Shown one piece after another: positions 34,801 through 48,246 of a stretch of DNA of 64,000 bases (position 1 is its first letter; every line of letters begins with the position of its first letter). Source of the DNA: Plantago ovata. Lineage: Eukaryota; Streptophyta; Magnoliopsida; Lamiales; Plantaginaceae. Position numbers and translations under genes: made by a program. The stretch spans positions 6,263,545 to 6,327,544 of the forward strand of contig CM051456.1 in assembly GCA_028274465.1 (NCBI GenBank). The letters are read 5' to 3'. Below the pieces are notes generated by a model, which ran no database searches, was not told the DNA's origin, and worked only from the letters and a program-made list of their open reading frames with translations.

Positions 34801-37680
34801 AACCTGATTCTAACACCGATTGTGAACCTGTAATGACACAGGAATTTGTACCACACGGTGTACTTCCTGATGAGTTTCTCTCTGCTGTAAAGAATTCCGA
34901 TTACAGTTCTGTAAGTGTGCTGCTCAATTTTTAAGGATGATTTATTCTTGTATTTGGATAATAGTTTAATACTTTTATGCTGGATCCTTCTGCGGAAGTG
35001 TCTAAGTCACAGCTTTATCTGGGAATTTCTCATTCTTTCGGGTCCACTTCCCTTTTCAAACTTTTAAATAGCTTGATAAGTAAGAATAGAAACGATTTTA
35101 TGTGCTAAAAAAAGAAAGCCTTTACATCATTTTCAAGTGTATCTAAGAGTTGCCTTCCGGGATTTTATATTGTCTATAGCCACATGTCCATGACTCCAAG
35201 GTTCTATAGCACACTTCATACTAATTTGAACTTGTTTCTCATGAGAACATATAGACTTATATTTTTTTCTCAAGATTTATTCTTTTCTTGCATGCCTTTG
35301 TCCTCATGACCTCTTGTGTTGAGTTATCAAGTTTGTGAAGTGAACTGAAGTTTGAAGTCACACTGTTCTATGGACAGGCGACTACCAAAATCAATTTGGC
35401 TGTAGACCAGTTGCCTGGGTTTCATTGCATGTCTCAACATAATGATGTTGGTCCTGAGCATACGGGTACTATTCACATTGGATGTGAAAGGTACTTTCTT
35501 AGCTTCTTTTTGCGTTGCTGCATACGATCCATAATCCTGTTATTCAAGTCGATGTTTTGCACTGTGTCTCGAGAAAATTAAAACTAGTATCCTAAGGTTG
35601 ATCAAATTCCATTTTGGTCGACACAACTACAATGGAGCTGCACCAGTATCCTAAGGTTGATAAAAAAATACCACTTTATACCTGTTTTCCGGATTCTACT
35701 ACTTGATCATTCTGGAATAGAGTGAAATGACTGTCACCTTAGTGCCAGCACATAGCATGTTTAACAGTGATGCCAAGGCATTTCCTCATTTGCTACTGTG
35801 ACATGGTAACATTTAGGGATCTATTTCTTGTTTATGGTGGGTATTCATGTGCTTTTATTGCTGGATTATCTTGTGATCAGACTGTTTCTGGGAAATGATA
35901 TAAGGCTCCTCTGTTTTTGTGTCCCTCGTCTTTTTTCACTTTCAAGATATTGACATCTTAAAAAATAAAAAGAGTGCAAAGAAAAAGTGAATGCCGGGTT
36001 TGTGTTATAATTGGTTTGGTTGATTAACATAAATTACTAATTAGTGTTATTTTTGTTTGATTTAAAGTATGGAAGAGATCGAGTCTGCCTGCCAGGAATC
36101 TTTAAATGGGATACCATCTCGGAGACCTATAATAGAAATGACAATTCCTTCTGCATTGGACAAGACTATTTCTCCACCAGGTACATGTTTTTTTTTCTTT
36201 TCCCAATATAATTGAGAAAGATTCGAAGTGATGAAAATACCACTTTGATGTCCAAGCTCTGCTCTAAAACAATCACAGAATAGGAAATACCTGAAATTTG
36301 GGCAGGACCTATCCAAGTGCATACTGCTTCATAACCCTCTACCAATCGCCAAATAGTACCACTTATATCTTTATGAAACAAGTTAAAATTACTTCTAACT
36401 TACTCCCTAGTCTTGTGCTGTGACAACATCACTGAAGTAATTTCCTCATGTTATTTTGTGCAGGGCAGCATGTCATTAACCTGTTTGTTCAGTACACACC
36501 TTACAAACCCATCGATGGGAGCTGGGAAGATCCTGTATATAGAGTCAGTCACGTTTCTACCAGTTTATATGCAGAAGCACCTATTAAGCTACTTCATCTG
36601 TTTTATATGGAACTATGAGATTCTTGTTAACTTTCTTCTAATATCTACGCACTTTTGTTTGCAGAAATCATTTGCCAAAAGATGTTTCGACCTAATTGAT
36701 GAATATGCTCCTGGCTTTAGTTCATCAATTATTGGCTATGACATGTTGACTCCACCAGACCTCGAGAGAGAAATTGGTTTGACAGGTAAGTAGTACCTAT
36801 ATTTTGCTCAATAAGTCAATACCATCATTTACCCCCTAACAATGAAATTGATGTTTTCACATCAGTATCTCATTGTCCAATTAACATACGGGATACTTAT
36901 ATAGAAGACCTGCGTTGAGAATTCTATGCATCACTTTTCAACACAAACACACAGCTGCCTAATCTTTGTTTGGTCATCAAGCTGATATTGCACTTCCTGT
37001 GAGAAAGACTCTTTGTTTACTTTGTGGATATTCAACTATCAGGATCATGGGATTCTTTTCCATCAAAGTTGTGTATTAATTTCACCAAGTAAATTTACAC
37101 TAGAAGTCTACAACATCGGTGCCTCTTTTATTTATATAGCATTAATTTCTGGGATAACTTGTAAATAACTACCACAAGTTTTGATATCATCAAAAGCCTT
37201 TATAGAGGATATAGTACTTTAGATGTAGGCATTGGATGCAATAGAAGTGATGTTTGGAGGTAAACAGTCCCCTTTTAAGTTTTTAAGTACAACTGTAATC
37301 TCATATCAAGTTAAAAGTAGATTTTGTTTATTGAATTTGATACGGGCCATAATCGGTGTATTTTCCATAATCTGACAGGGGGAAATATATTTCATGGTGC
37401 CATGGGATTAGATTCGTTATTCCTCATGCGGCCTGTAAAAGGATGGTATGATGATCGTTCGCTGATTTACCTTAATTTCTGCTGTTGGTATATGTGATAT
37501 TATTATGCCTGAAAACTAAAATTGTTACTTTCCACCATTGTATGCAGGTCAAGTTACAGGACTCCTGTACCGGGTTTATATCTATGCGGTAGTGGAGCTC
37601 ATCCAGGCGGGGGTGTAATGGGTGCTCCAGGGCGTAATTCAGCACATGTGGTTATTCAGGATTTAAAGGATCGACTGTAA
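31803..37680 (+). CDS. PYROXD2: FAD-dependent oxidoreductase, PYROXD2-like
   Basis: Sixteen exons: 31803-32053, 32189-32353, 32605-32784, 32936-32993, 33104-33154, 33409-33491, 33759-33846, 34536-34577, 34672-34746, 34842-34910, 35378-35490, 36068-36180, 36464-36543, 36665-36785, 37379-37445, 37548-37680. They total 1689 nt, or 562 aa, with all phases agreeing. The first residues ([18 protein letters not shown]) look like a mitochondrial presequence. The dinucleotide-binding Rossmann motif follows, [15 protein letters not shown], with the acidic strand end AVLERR. The C-terminal FAD-contact block reads [20 protein letters not shown]. This matches the phytoene-desaturase-like amine oxidase family called PYROXD2 in animals (mitochondrial) and At5g49555-type in plants. 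Its substrate is not established. No lesion is visible. Confidence 0.93.
34256..34270 (+). repeat. Poly-C tract in an intron of the PYROXD2-like gene
   Basis: Fifteen consecutive C in the intron between exons 7 and 8. This is rare in plant introns and is probably length-variable. Confidence 0.9.
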
Positions 37681-38642
37681 CTGTTGTTTGTATTCCAATC
37701 ATCGTTTTCTTTCTTCTCTCCTTTGTTCGACTTGAGTAGGCTAGTGTTGTAAACTGAGCAGTGTCTGCTAATTGACCTCCTGTAACTTAACATATGGCAC
37801 GAGTAGCATGAAACTTGTAATAGAGATCAAAAGCCTAGTTCTATCATGCGTTGAATAAAACATGGTGATTGGCTCGAGGGGCAAGTCATACGTGTCTTGA
37901 GTTCACTTAAATAAGGATTCGGGTTCTAGTCTTGTGGATTAAAAAAAAAAAAACCGTTGAGAAAACTGTCCCTGAAAACGGGACCGATATTGCTCGGCTA
38001 GATATTCATTTTATGAGCTGCTGCTGCTAAAAAATTCACCAGAGGAAAGGATTAACGTTCTCTCACTAAACATTACTGGCCAGACAAGTGACTCGCTACT
38101 TTAGTACTATTGAGCTTATGGATGGAACAGAATCGTGTCAACGTATGGTCAAGAAAACTAAGATGGCAGTTGTGATTTGTTATCTATAATTTACAGTATT
38201 TATTAATTTTGAGAGTCGGTTGCATACGAGATGTTCTTTTCATTTTCTCTGTTTCTCAAAAGTTTTGAAATTTCCCTCTTCCCAAGTTAACCCGGCGTTC
38301 CGTTTACAAATTACAAGTCCGGTTCGAGAAGCAGCCGGCCAATAGAACCTCGCCACCAACTACCAACACCTTCTGTCCTAGTCATACGGGTAGTGTACTC
38401 CCAACTGCCAAGTCAATCCAAGGGCCGGGCAAGTCTTTTCACCCCTCCACTTGCCAAAATAAGCAATTAAATTTAAACCTCACCTAAAAAAGGCAAACAA
38501 ATATCTACGAGAAAATGACTTATAAATTGTCTCGTTTGTACCCTTCAACCGGATATAATGATCCCTTTCTGCAGTCAAAAACCCTGATTAGCCGCCTATC
38601 ATATCGCCTCCCTCCCTATTCTCCTCCATTTCTCCTCACCCA
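37681..38642. other. 3' flank of the PYROXD2-like gene and promoter of the methyltransferase gene
   Basis: No gene. The 3' untranslated region of the upstream gene lies at the left, and the last 250 bases are CT/CA-rich promoter or leader. An open frame starting at 38515 overlaps the methyltransferase gene in another frame and is considered a shadow. Confidence 0.5.
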
Positions 38643-39410
38643 ATGGCAAATCACCAAGATTATCAAGAAACTCCAGAATTCCATGAACCACCAGATCAAG
38701 AACGTCAACAAACCCAGGAACAAATTCATGCAAAACCACCCCAGCAGAAAACGTACACCCTCACCTCCATCAACGCCACCATTGCCATCAGGCAACTCAC
38801 TTCCCAAGGCATCGCCTTCCAGCTCTGGCCTGCCGCCGCCACTCTCATCAACCTCTTCGACCGCCACAACCACCCAACCACCACTACTGCAGCTCCTCTG
38901 TTCGTCCCCTCTGGTAACCGCCTCCGCCTGCTCGAACTCGGGTCAGGAACCGGGGTCGTTGGAATTGCAGCAGCTGCTTTGTTTGGAGCGTCTGTTACAG
39001 TCACGGACCTGCCTAATGTGTTGCTCAACATGGAGTACAACGTGGAAGCTAACGCTGAAGTGTTGAAGCTCCATGGTGGAGATGTCAACGTGGCTGCGCT
39101 TTCGTGGGGGAATGCAGAAGAGATGGAGGCGATCGGGAGGGATTTCGACGCTGTGATTGGGTCGGACTTGGTGTATCATGATCATCTGTTTGAGCCGCTG
39201 CTCGAAACGATGAGTTTTTTCTTGGATGGGAGTGATAAGGGTCTGGTGTTCTTAATGGCTCATTTGAAGAGGTGGAAGAAGGAATCTGTTTTCTTTAAGA
39301 AGGCCAAGAAGATGTTTGATGTTGAGATTATACATACTGATAATCCCTGTGATGGGTCCAGAGTTGGTGTTACAGTCTACCGTTTTGTAAGCAAGAGTGG
39401 TAAGATCTAA
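38643..39410 (+). CDS. METTL21-type lysine methyltransferase-like protein (Methyltransf_16)
   Basis: A single-exon gene of 255 aa. Residues 1-40 are hydrophilic (Q, P, E). Motif I, LLELGSGTGVVGIAAAALFG, lies near residues 97-116 and would bind S-adenosylmethionine. The acidic strand end VTVTDLP and the family signature IGSDLVYHDHLFEPLLETM (near 172-190) follow. These mark the seven-beta-strand protein methyltransferase group that includes METTL21/EEF1AKMT-type enzymes, which methylate lysines on chaperones or elongation factors. The actual substrate cannot be read from sequence. The gene runs convergently toward VPS39, with about 510 bases between stop codons. Confidence 0.9.
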   Translation: MANHQDYQETPEFHEPPDQERQQTQEQIHAKPPQQKTYTLTSINATIAIRQLTSQGIAFQLWPAAATLINLFDRHNHPTTTTAAPLFVPSGNRLRLLELGSGTGVVGIAAAALFGASVTVTDLPNVLLNMEYNVEANAEVLKLHGGDVNVAALSWGNAEEMEAIGRDFDAVIGSDLVYHDHLFEPLLETMSFFLDGSDKGLVFLMAHLKRWKKESVFFKKAKKMFDVEIIHTDNPCDGSRVGVTVYRFVSKSGKI

Positions 39411-39922
39411 GAAGATACTGTAGAACTCATTGATGTAAACCTTTAAGATTTGCCAGAAAGTATGGCTGTTGTAGTACTTTTGACAGCAAAAAGATCAGAA
39501 ACAAAAGCTTAACACATTGTACATATCAACATCATGAAACCAGCAGTATATGCCCTCATACATTTCAACAATATAATGCAGCTCTCTCCCTCTCTCTCTC
39601 TCTCTCTGTACAGTATAATAAAAAGAGCAAGCCTCAAACCACTCACAAAAATAAGATTTACACAAACAAGTAGGGGTTGACATGTTCTTCACAAATATAT
39701 AACTCCACGGTCGTTATATCGAATTACAGCAGTGGCACGCCAAATAGTGCTGCCGGAACAGATCATGCACCTAAAAAACAGGGTGTTTTTCTGTTAAGGT
39801 AACTAATAAATGCTGTTGACCTCATTGTTGATGGCTCCCAAAAAACGTACAAAACTTGCTAGAATCCAGAGTGATGGATCGTTTACTTTTTCCTCTCCAT
39901 GCAAATTTGTATAGATATAGCA
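39411..39922. other. Convergent 3' intergenic region with (CT)n
   Basis: The 3' flanks of the methyltransferase and VPS39 genes. A CT-rich microsatellite lies at 39581-39608. No coding evidence. Confidence 0.55.
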
Positions 39923-42900
39923 TCATCTTTTACGTTGTGATGAGCTTCTTCCAACAGCGTTCATTTTCTGTGAATCTTTAAAGCAAACAAAGTGCACAAT
40001 GGTCTTGCCATTCGGATAAACTGCAAAGACGCTACCTCCTATCTTTTTGTTGCAAAGAGAGCACATACTGTCGCCTGTAATCTTCACCATGTTTTTTCTT
40101 TCGCTGTAGAGTTCATCTTTCACCTGATTTGACCACACTTAGTTAGAATACTAACTAAAGCAAATTACATTCTTAAGCCAAAAATGCACTTAGAAAGCTG
40201 TTCATGTGGTAGACCAAGAAGATCCAAATCTAACTGATCTTGCATATGCATACATCGAAGTACTATAAATGAATGATAAGATGCAAGTTAAGAGGTTAAT
40301 TTAATTTGCACTTTAAAGAACTGAAAGTGGGTACAGGATAAGGGTAGATACATAATTCTACGTTATATTCTCGCGACAAAAGGATATATACCTGCAGGTT
40401 TTCACTTTCTCTCAAACCCTTTATCACCGGTAAGTTTCGAGAGTCTTCACCAGATTTCCGCAAAAGAGGCCCCAGAAAAGGAAGTAAGTTCTGCAGCGAG
40501 CCATGGTAACAAATTATTAACTCAAGAAGAGAGAACAAACATTAAAATAAGAACCACTTAATTTGTCACAACAAAGATTTAAGACATTCAACAAAAGTAC
40601 CGTACATGATTGCTTACTTACCTTCAGTTTAGTTTCTCTAGGTAGCAACCTTAAGGCCTGAGCTCCATTTAGTCGATCCCATCTTTGACTCAACAGATCA
40701 AGAACCCTATCAACCATAATGGTAGAAGCTCCTTCCTCAGTATTGTCATCAGTTTCACCATCACTCTTTCCACTATCTGTGCCACTAGGATTGAAACGAG
40801 TCTCCTCAGCTCCTTCAATTTCAGCAATTTTTTTAGCCAACCGACCTTTAGATTTAAGTGCTCCCCAACTCGGCTTTGTGATTCCAGGACTAGGAGAGGA
40901 TACTAGACTAGTGATTCTCTTTTCAAAGTTTTTTGTCGTTTTTCGAGGATTCAAATATATTTCCAATAGGGTGACGTATATGTTGCGATGAGATTTTGCT
41001 GAAGGTTGTTGAAGTCTGGACTCATATACTCGGTCACAATAAGAGAGTGCCAGTTCAGGAACATTAAGCTACAATCCACAGTTTAGTACTTGCATTAACA
41101 TTCATGATAACAGCACAGTTAATGATAAATGCAATTTGGAAATCTAAAAAATTGTGGAGTTTTAATACCTTATGTACATATACAGAGAGAGCAAGCTCAT
41201 GCTGGTCCATCTTTCCCAAAAGGATTGCTCGTTCTTCATATAAAGCATCCAATGGAAGACGTTTCAAAAGAACATCTGGCTTGTAGCCAGAAATACTCTC
41301 CAAGGCAGCCAAAAGTTTCTTCCTTGTGGGAGAATAAGTTTTCTCATCCCACTTTTGCTGAGAATTGAGGTCTGTATACCAATCAAGTACTTCAGACAAA
41401 TATATTTGCACCTGCATCAGATAAACATAATGATTAATATTTCTTTGTAGAGAATTAAAGATTTCCCGTAATCCAGCGCTCTCGGAGGATAAAGAAAAAA
41501 GAAAAGTAAAAAAAATAATTAATTAAGTTCACAATTTCCTTAATAACATCTCATCTTGTATCATGTAAATGAAACTCACAAAATACTCCCTCCTATATTT
41601 GCATTTAAGTATTAAATTTTGGCCTTCTGTACACTAATGAAGGATGGTTTTCATTTATTTTAATTATATTGTTGGTCAAAAGTAGTCCTAATTGATGAGT
41701 GAAACGTGAAGGGATGTTTTGATGTGAGTTAATTACGGGTAATAACGGAATCATGAGGATAAAGAGAGCCAAAACATCATTTATTTTGTAAATAATAAAA
41801 AGCCAGAAATTCATTTATTTAAAAGTGAAGAAGTATTTGGTAACTAGAGATCATCACAGTTTGAGACCGTTTACAGGAACTGTATCCTTAGTCCTTACCA
41901 TTTCATTCTGTAGATTCCCTGAGATGCTATTTTCATTCATGGCCAACATGAGTTCCAAATACGTTGTCTGCAAGCTTGGAGCATGTTGTTTTAAATATGA
42001 GTTCACCAGGTCAGCCGGGATATTTCCAGACAGGAAGAGTTCAATAGTTTGTGTTGGACAGCTTTCAAGAACGAGCATTGAGAACTCCAGGACAAGCATC
42101 GGATCTGTGCCACACAAGGGCTGAATAGAAAAGTCAAAAATTAACACAAATAGTAATTGACATACTATGCACAATGAAGTCAAAACTGAAACATCTTAGA
42201 CTTTGCAAGGTCCAGACTAATGGCCCAATTCAACTATGTTGCTTTCATGAATTATCTCCTGCTTAATTTCATTTTTTTGTAAATATGCTTCCGTATGCCG
42301 GAGATCAGCTTTTTAATAAGTTCAATCAAGTACCTTGTACAAAATGCATGTCAATAAATACTTACTTTTAAATAATCAATTATCATTTCAGGTTTGAACT
42401 TCTGGGTCCGATCAGCTGCTGGGTTGTTTGAGTTGGATTCCTCAACTAATCTATGAAGAAGCTTGAGTGCTTCACGATGCAGCCCATTGCACTTGTAGAG
42501 CTCTAGAAGACAAAGGAATTGATTCTTTTCAAGCAAAAACTCCTCGGAAATTTTTAAATCACAATAATTAAGACCCTTTAATAGTTCCAGTGCAGCTGAA
42601 GGTTGCCCCGTTAATAGAAAAGCCTGGAGTAATGCAGTGTCAAGTATAGCTGCAATGGCCCGAGCAACTGAGCTGATAGCTGTACTAGCCCGACCCTATA
42701 AAACAGGAAACAGTAGGTAAATATCAATAACACACATATACGGCAAAAAGTTAATGTTCTTTTAGGCGTCACATGCACTCTAATATTTGTCTTGTTGAAT
42801 CAAAGATTAATAAATTAGAACATCAAATTAATCGATTAAACTGAATAAGACATTCTCAGGGACTGTAAGTCAAGCATCTTAGTGACTCCATATTGTTCTG

Positions 42901-45900
42901 CTAACTCCAAGCCCATCCATATCACAACATACAAACTGTAGAAAATGGCTTTTATTGTAAAAGGTTTGATATCCAAAGGATATATCCTGTGATCTCAAAC
43001 TCTTTAAAACTGAAAGCACTCCAAAAATCTGGTACACACTACTTAAAAATGAGGAATTTGGAGCATTACGAGTTGAAACTTCTACAAATATTGAAGATAA
43101 AGCCATATTCTCTGAAATCTATATGACTGCAAAGCATCTACTTCACATGTATAACATCGTCGCACACTAGACAGCTAATAACAGATAAACTAAATGAAGA
43201 AATGCATATAAGAGTACGAACTATGAAACTATGAAGTAGTATTAATAAGGGGCAAAGCTTTACCTTGCTTTGTTTCTTTGACCTAGTGTTGCCATAAGAC
43301 ACAAAATTATTGCCGACAGCATCTGATACTGCCTCCTCAGTTCCCTCAGCAGCGGCCTTTTCCACTATACTGTATCTTTTCTTCTGCAGGAACTTTATAA
43401 GAGCCATCAGAGTATTGTGGGTCATTTTCTTGGATTCAAGATCACTTTCTTCAGGCTCGAAAGCGTGTGGAAGAGGTGAAGGTTCCAAATCATCAGACAT
43501 GCCGGAGGAACCTCTTGAAAGTACTTGTGCATCTCCATCTCCACTATCAATATAGTTCTCTGGTTCTGGTACCAGAGATGATTTGGGAAGAATAATGGAA
43601 GGGTATAAAGAAAGAACATAAGTTATTTCTACTTGAGATGCCACAAAATGCTCCATGGCCTCCTCATAGCTCCCATTGTCATATAAATAGTGGGCATATC
43701 TGCATACATAATGTTTAGACATCATGAGTTTGCACGTTTAGCAAGTTACGCAGCAGCATATAGATCACAACTCATACGTCATAATTGCCTATATATCACT
43801 AATTCATTTGTTTGGTCCACTTTGTCAATTTGATTTACCAGATACAAACAATAGTTTAACTCCAACGTCATCCTTAGCTGGCAGTATGTGATCTGTTGAA
43901 ATTCAATTAGCCAAATGCATCTAGCAAATTTCATGAAATTAGATATGACACCTATCATCACATTGATGATTATTCAGGGGTCCTTCTTTCTATCTTCTAT
44001 TTAAGATATCTGAAAAGAACCAAGAAAGGTGAACATACCTGATATGAATTGACTGCTCCTTTGCAGTTCGGAGGCTTGAATCTTCTGCTGGAAGTAATTT
44101 ACACAAAGCCAGAGCTTCCTCAAAATTGCCTGAAGCTGTCAGTTGTACAATCTGAACAAGACATATAGTAAACTCACTGCAAAGTGATAAAAAATACTAT
44201 TGAACTGATATCTCCAATCAACATTCTACAGAAATGACTGGACTTCAAATACTGTTAGTTTTTTGGAAAATCATGCAATTTGTCACCTTCATCTATAGTA
44301 TTGCTCTCCAATTCAAAGCCTCAGAATTGCATGAGTGACACATAAGCACTCAAAATTTTGACTTCAACAAACAATAATATCATTACTGACAGCAACAACT
44401 AAAAAGATACTATAGGCCTGTGTAATGAAACTATATAGGTAGGGTTTGTTGGTATCATTTACCAACATAATATCATAAGCTAAGATGGTAAAACGAAAGT
44501 TCAATGGAAATGACAGATGCAGGAAGGAGATTACCTGCGCACCAAGAGGAACAGGAAACAAGCCATAGACAGAATTCTCTAGTGCTACAATGATAATATG
44601 GGAACTGTGAAGTAGCCGGCGTACATTGCGCAAAACAACCGTTTGTATCAGTGGATAAGGATCTCGAAGAGACCGTATCTGCATACATCTATAACTTAGA
44701 AATAGAACTGCAATCCCAAATACTTGTAACTTATGTTTACGTTATTGTAGAAAGAACTGATTCACCAATATGAATTTATGTGATACCTCAACATGCCTTG
44801 GTAACAGGCCTATAAGATATGGCTTCTCAACTACTACTGTTGTAGGCGCTTCTGACCAACAGACCCTGCCATCCTGGAGGAGTTTACCATTCTGGTCGAC
44901 AAAGACACCAATATTGTCCTGAAGAAAATGGGAAGAACTAACCATAATCAATTAATAAAACTACATTTCTGTTAAATCTGTTGTCCCCCAAGACAAGATA
45001 GATGAAGGACGATATAAGTTTTGTAACACCATCCCACAAAATAAATGATTTGACATAAACAGAATTGAGGTCAATCTCCAGATTGTTCTACTTATCTTAC
45101 AGATAACCAAAGTAATAATTGCAACAGTGTGCTCAGAGTCATTGTCTTGTTCACAGGAAAACAACAAAAATACAGAAGTTATTTATTTATCATTGTTCAT
45201 TTTTTAAGGTAAACTCTCACAGACACTCAATACAAAAAACACGGAGAATTTAACATGGAGATTTTTCAGAAACATGCAGTATGTAACTAAAACGTACCTT
45301 GCCTAGAAGAAGTTCGCCTGATGGAAGAGACACTACCAAGGGAGGGGCTATCCTTCCTGAAGGAAACACCTCAGATAAAGCACCATTTGTTGCATTCAAA
45401 ATGTAATACTCTCTTCTGATTCCTAGACACAAGTTTTCACCACACCATGACATTGACTTTACCGTGTCTGGAACGCCAAATTCTTTTACCTCCACAAATC
45501 CCCTTCCTCCTGAAACAAATTTCACACGTAGATAGAAGGAATACAAGCAAATAAAGTATTTCCGAACTTGTTGGAATGTCTTCAGACATAGTAACGAATA
45601 ATATGACTACAGTAAGGCTAGATTACTAATTCTGACGAGAAAATAGAAAATCAATCACAGTCAACGTTACGTTATACAATTCACATTCCCATCAGCTGCA
45701 ATTCATGGTAACAAATCAATGTACAATAAACACAGCGCAAAACGGCTAAGTAGAATGAAATTCTTCATCACAATTTATGACAACAAGTCTACTTAACTTG
45801 ATATACATGGAAAAAATCTAGAGAATCTAACTGATATGCCACATTATAATAATTAATTAAAGTCTAAAAACTCAACTGGAAACTAGCAAGCAACCAAGCA

Positions 45901-46405
45901 AAGTGGAAGAGTCAAACATTAGCGAATTAGGGAATTAATTACCATCATGTCTGAAAATACAAACTCTCCTCTGCCTAGCAAAGCAGAGAAACCCTCGCTT
46001 CTCGTCCCACGAATACGCATTGGCACCTTTGGCCTTGGTAATAACAGCAAAGGTCTCCACATTAGGGAGCTTGTGGAATGCAATTGACTCAGAGAGGGAC
46101 AACAAAAGCTCCCTGGAGGTGAGAACCTCCATTGCGAGCATCGGCTTCTTCGAGAAGCCGTTGATTGTTCGGTGGAGGACATAGGTGTCCTTCTTTAGCT
46201 CGGAATAAAACTCGGAATGAGAGGGCGGTGAGGATGATGATCGGTGGAGGAGGAGGTCGGAGTCGGAGGAGGATTGAGGGGCGTAGATGCGGAGAGAGCC
46301 GTCGGAGCAGGAGAGGAGGAGAGTGGAGGCGTAGGACTCGATGGCGTCGATTCTGGTGGTGGAATTGGTCACCAGCTGGAATGAATCGTATGCACTGTGA
46401 ACCAT
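39923..46405 (-). CDS. VPS39: Vacuolar sorting protein 39 / VAM6 (HOPS tethering subunit)
   Basis: Twelve exons on the minus strand: 45943-46405, 45298-45509, 44787-44918, 44535-44678, 44039-44151, 43264-43699, 42366-42695, 41899-42120, 41169-41411, 40622-41068, 40392-40490, 39923-40123. They total 3042 nt, or 1013 aa, matching the usual plant length of about 1000. The first about 300 residues form the CNH (citron homology) beta-propeller (MVHSAYDSFQLV...IESYASTLLLSCSDGSLRIY). The middle is the clathrin-heavy-chain-like helical repeat (YAHYLYDNGSYEEAMEHF, FLLEKNQFLCLLELYKCNG). The C-terminus has the zinc-ribbon-like CSLCNKKIGGSVFAVYPNG and VHFVCFKDSQ, then a basic tail. VPS39 is the Rab7-binding end of the HOPS complex that tethers endosomes to the vacuole. 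All junctions found are GT-AG and no lesion was seen. Confidence 0.95.
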
Positions 46406-47350
46406 TGTTGGTGTTGGTTGTTTACTTTCTCAGATTTTGGTGATCGCTGGTTTAAAGTTAAAAAGTGTGTGAAAGGAAGATGAGATGTTCGTCAAACGGT
46501 GTCGTTTTGCCGGATTACCAATAACTAATTTCTAACCGGAAATTAAATTACTTTTGGGTACCCAATTACTGTACTTTTTTTTATGCTATGGCACGATTAG
46601 ATTATGTCTGCGACTCAAAAGAATACATGAGCATTCCCAATCCAACAAATTGTACTTTTTAAAAAAAAATTAATTAGGAGCTTAGTGCAAGTTCATACGT
46701 AAAACTTCAGTTTAAAAAAACTTAGCATGCAAAAATCTTAAAATGGGTGATCCATTATAAAGTTTGTCAGAGAGACGTATTGGTTAAAAGAAAATCAATG
46801 CTAACCCTTGTTCAATGGGTCAATCATTGAAAAGCTCATCGTAAATACCACTTTTGATGTATTGTCAACTTTTTTTGCTTCAATGACTCTTTAAGTGTAG
46901 AGTTGACTTGAAACTGCAACGCCTCTACTTGTCGTAAAATACTTATCTAGACTAGGTCTACATTTAATGTTGTAGACCATGTCGTTATAATTGATCCACA
47001 TCAACAATTAATTGTGGGTCACACTCAATTAATGTGTATTGTGGATCAATCCTAGACACAAGGTCTATTGATGAGCCATAGACTTGGTCTAGGTAATAAT
47101 TTTCGTATAGATGATAGGAGATGGAGTGACAAAGTAATCAAGAATTGATTATTCTCAAGCAGCTAGAGCATTGTTGATTTATAAAACTAAAACATATATT
47201 ACCTGGGTTAGGGAAGCATCTAGCAATCTGGTAAATTAGATATGTATGAACATAAGTTATAGGTACAAGTATAATAAATACAGATTATCTGATAATACAT
47301 TAGAGAATGGCTTACAGAACTAATAATTGAGATTGGTTCTGGAAAGATAT
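46406..47350. other. VPS39 promoter and AT-rich intergenic
   Basis: The first few hundred bases upstream of the ATG at 46405 should contain the VPS39 promoter. Beyond this I see no gene. Phrases such as tagactaggtctacattt and caatagaccttgtgtc-like complements near 46950-47100 look like debris of a small inverted-repeat element. Confidence 0.4.
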
Positions 47351-47928
47351 CTTCTGGGTAGGGATGGCAATGGGCTGGGCCGGGCCCGGGCCAAGCCCGA
47401 GGGTGGGTCTAAAATTTAGGCCCAAGCCCAGCCTGTCATGGGCCGGGCCGGGCCTATTTTTAATTTTTGTTTCAAAAGAAATAAAAAGACAATCATTTTA
47501 TTAAATCAAAAAAATTAAAAAATAAAAAATTAAAAGATTAAGAAATTAAAACATAAAATGCTTCAAGTAGTTATAAATTATTGAATGTGGTTTATATTAA
47601 AATATATAATTCAATAGAGAATTTTGTAAATACATAGAAAAGTATGAAAAATATATAAATTACAATTTAATTTAATACTACTATTGTATAAATAACAAAT
47701 TAAATAATTATATTTACATATATTACATATACTATATAAAAAAATATAGTATACACTTGGGTCAGGCTAGCGGGCTAGAATTTCAGGCCCAGGCCCGGCC
47801 CATGGGCCTATATAACATGCCCAAGCCCATCTCAAAAGGGTGATCGGGCAGGCCTGGCCCGACAAAATTGGGTCGGGTCTGGGCCGGGCTCAGTCTGCCC
47901 GGCCCAAATTGCCATCCCTACTTCTGGG
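47351..47928. mobile_element. Nonautonomous hAT-type MITE with 8-bp target duplication
   Basis: The element is 47359-47920 (562 bp). It begins TAGGGATGGCAAT and ends with the exact complement, ATTGCCATCCCTA. The flanking 8 bp cttctggg occurs at 47351-47358 and 47921-47928. Subterminal regions are GC-rich with repeated GGGCC/GGCCC words (for example gggccgggcccgggcc), while the middle is very AT-rich. The 8-bp duplication and TAGGG ends fit the hAT superfamily. It has no coding capacity. Confidence 0.92.
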
Positions 47929-48246
47929 GTGTGGAAAATTGAGAGAAAAAAAATAATAGAAACATATCAGATCACCTAATTGCTAAAACAACCATCTTAA
48001 ATAATCTCTTACAAAAAATGTCATTCTATTTTTTGGTGCCCTAAAATCTAAAAACCTCTTACAAAAAAGGTCATTCTATTTTTTGGTGACCTAAATGTAA
48101 TCAATTTGGATCTCAATTGCTCGCTGGACATCAATTTTCTCGCTAAACTGGAGTTTGATTTGTGTTTTTTACATCCATTAGTGTTAATTAATTACTAACT
48201 AATTATATTTAACTATTTTTTTCTAACTAATTAATATTTATATACA
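47929..48246. repeat. Noncoding, with a local ~40-bp direct duplication
   Basis: The phrase ctcttacaaaaaatgtcatt and the following 20 bases at about 48004-48044 recur at about 48055-48095, with two differences. No gene. Confidence 0.6.

Noticed and set aside
38515-39066. 183-codon plus-strand frame rich in S and P
   Set aside because: It overlaps the methyltransferase gene in another frame, and its composition is explained by reading CCT/TCC-rich codons out of frame.
45919-46443. Antisense and alternative-frame open frames over VPS39 exon 1
   Set aside because: Shadows of the S- and L-rich first exon of VPS39.
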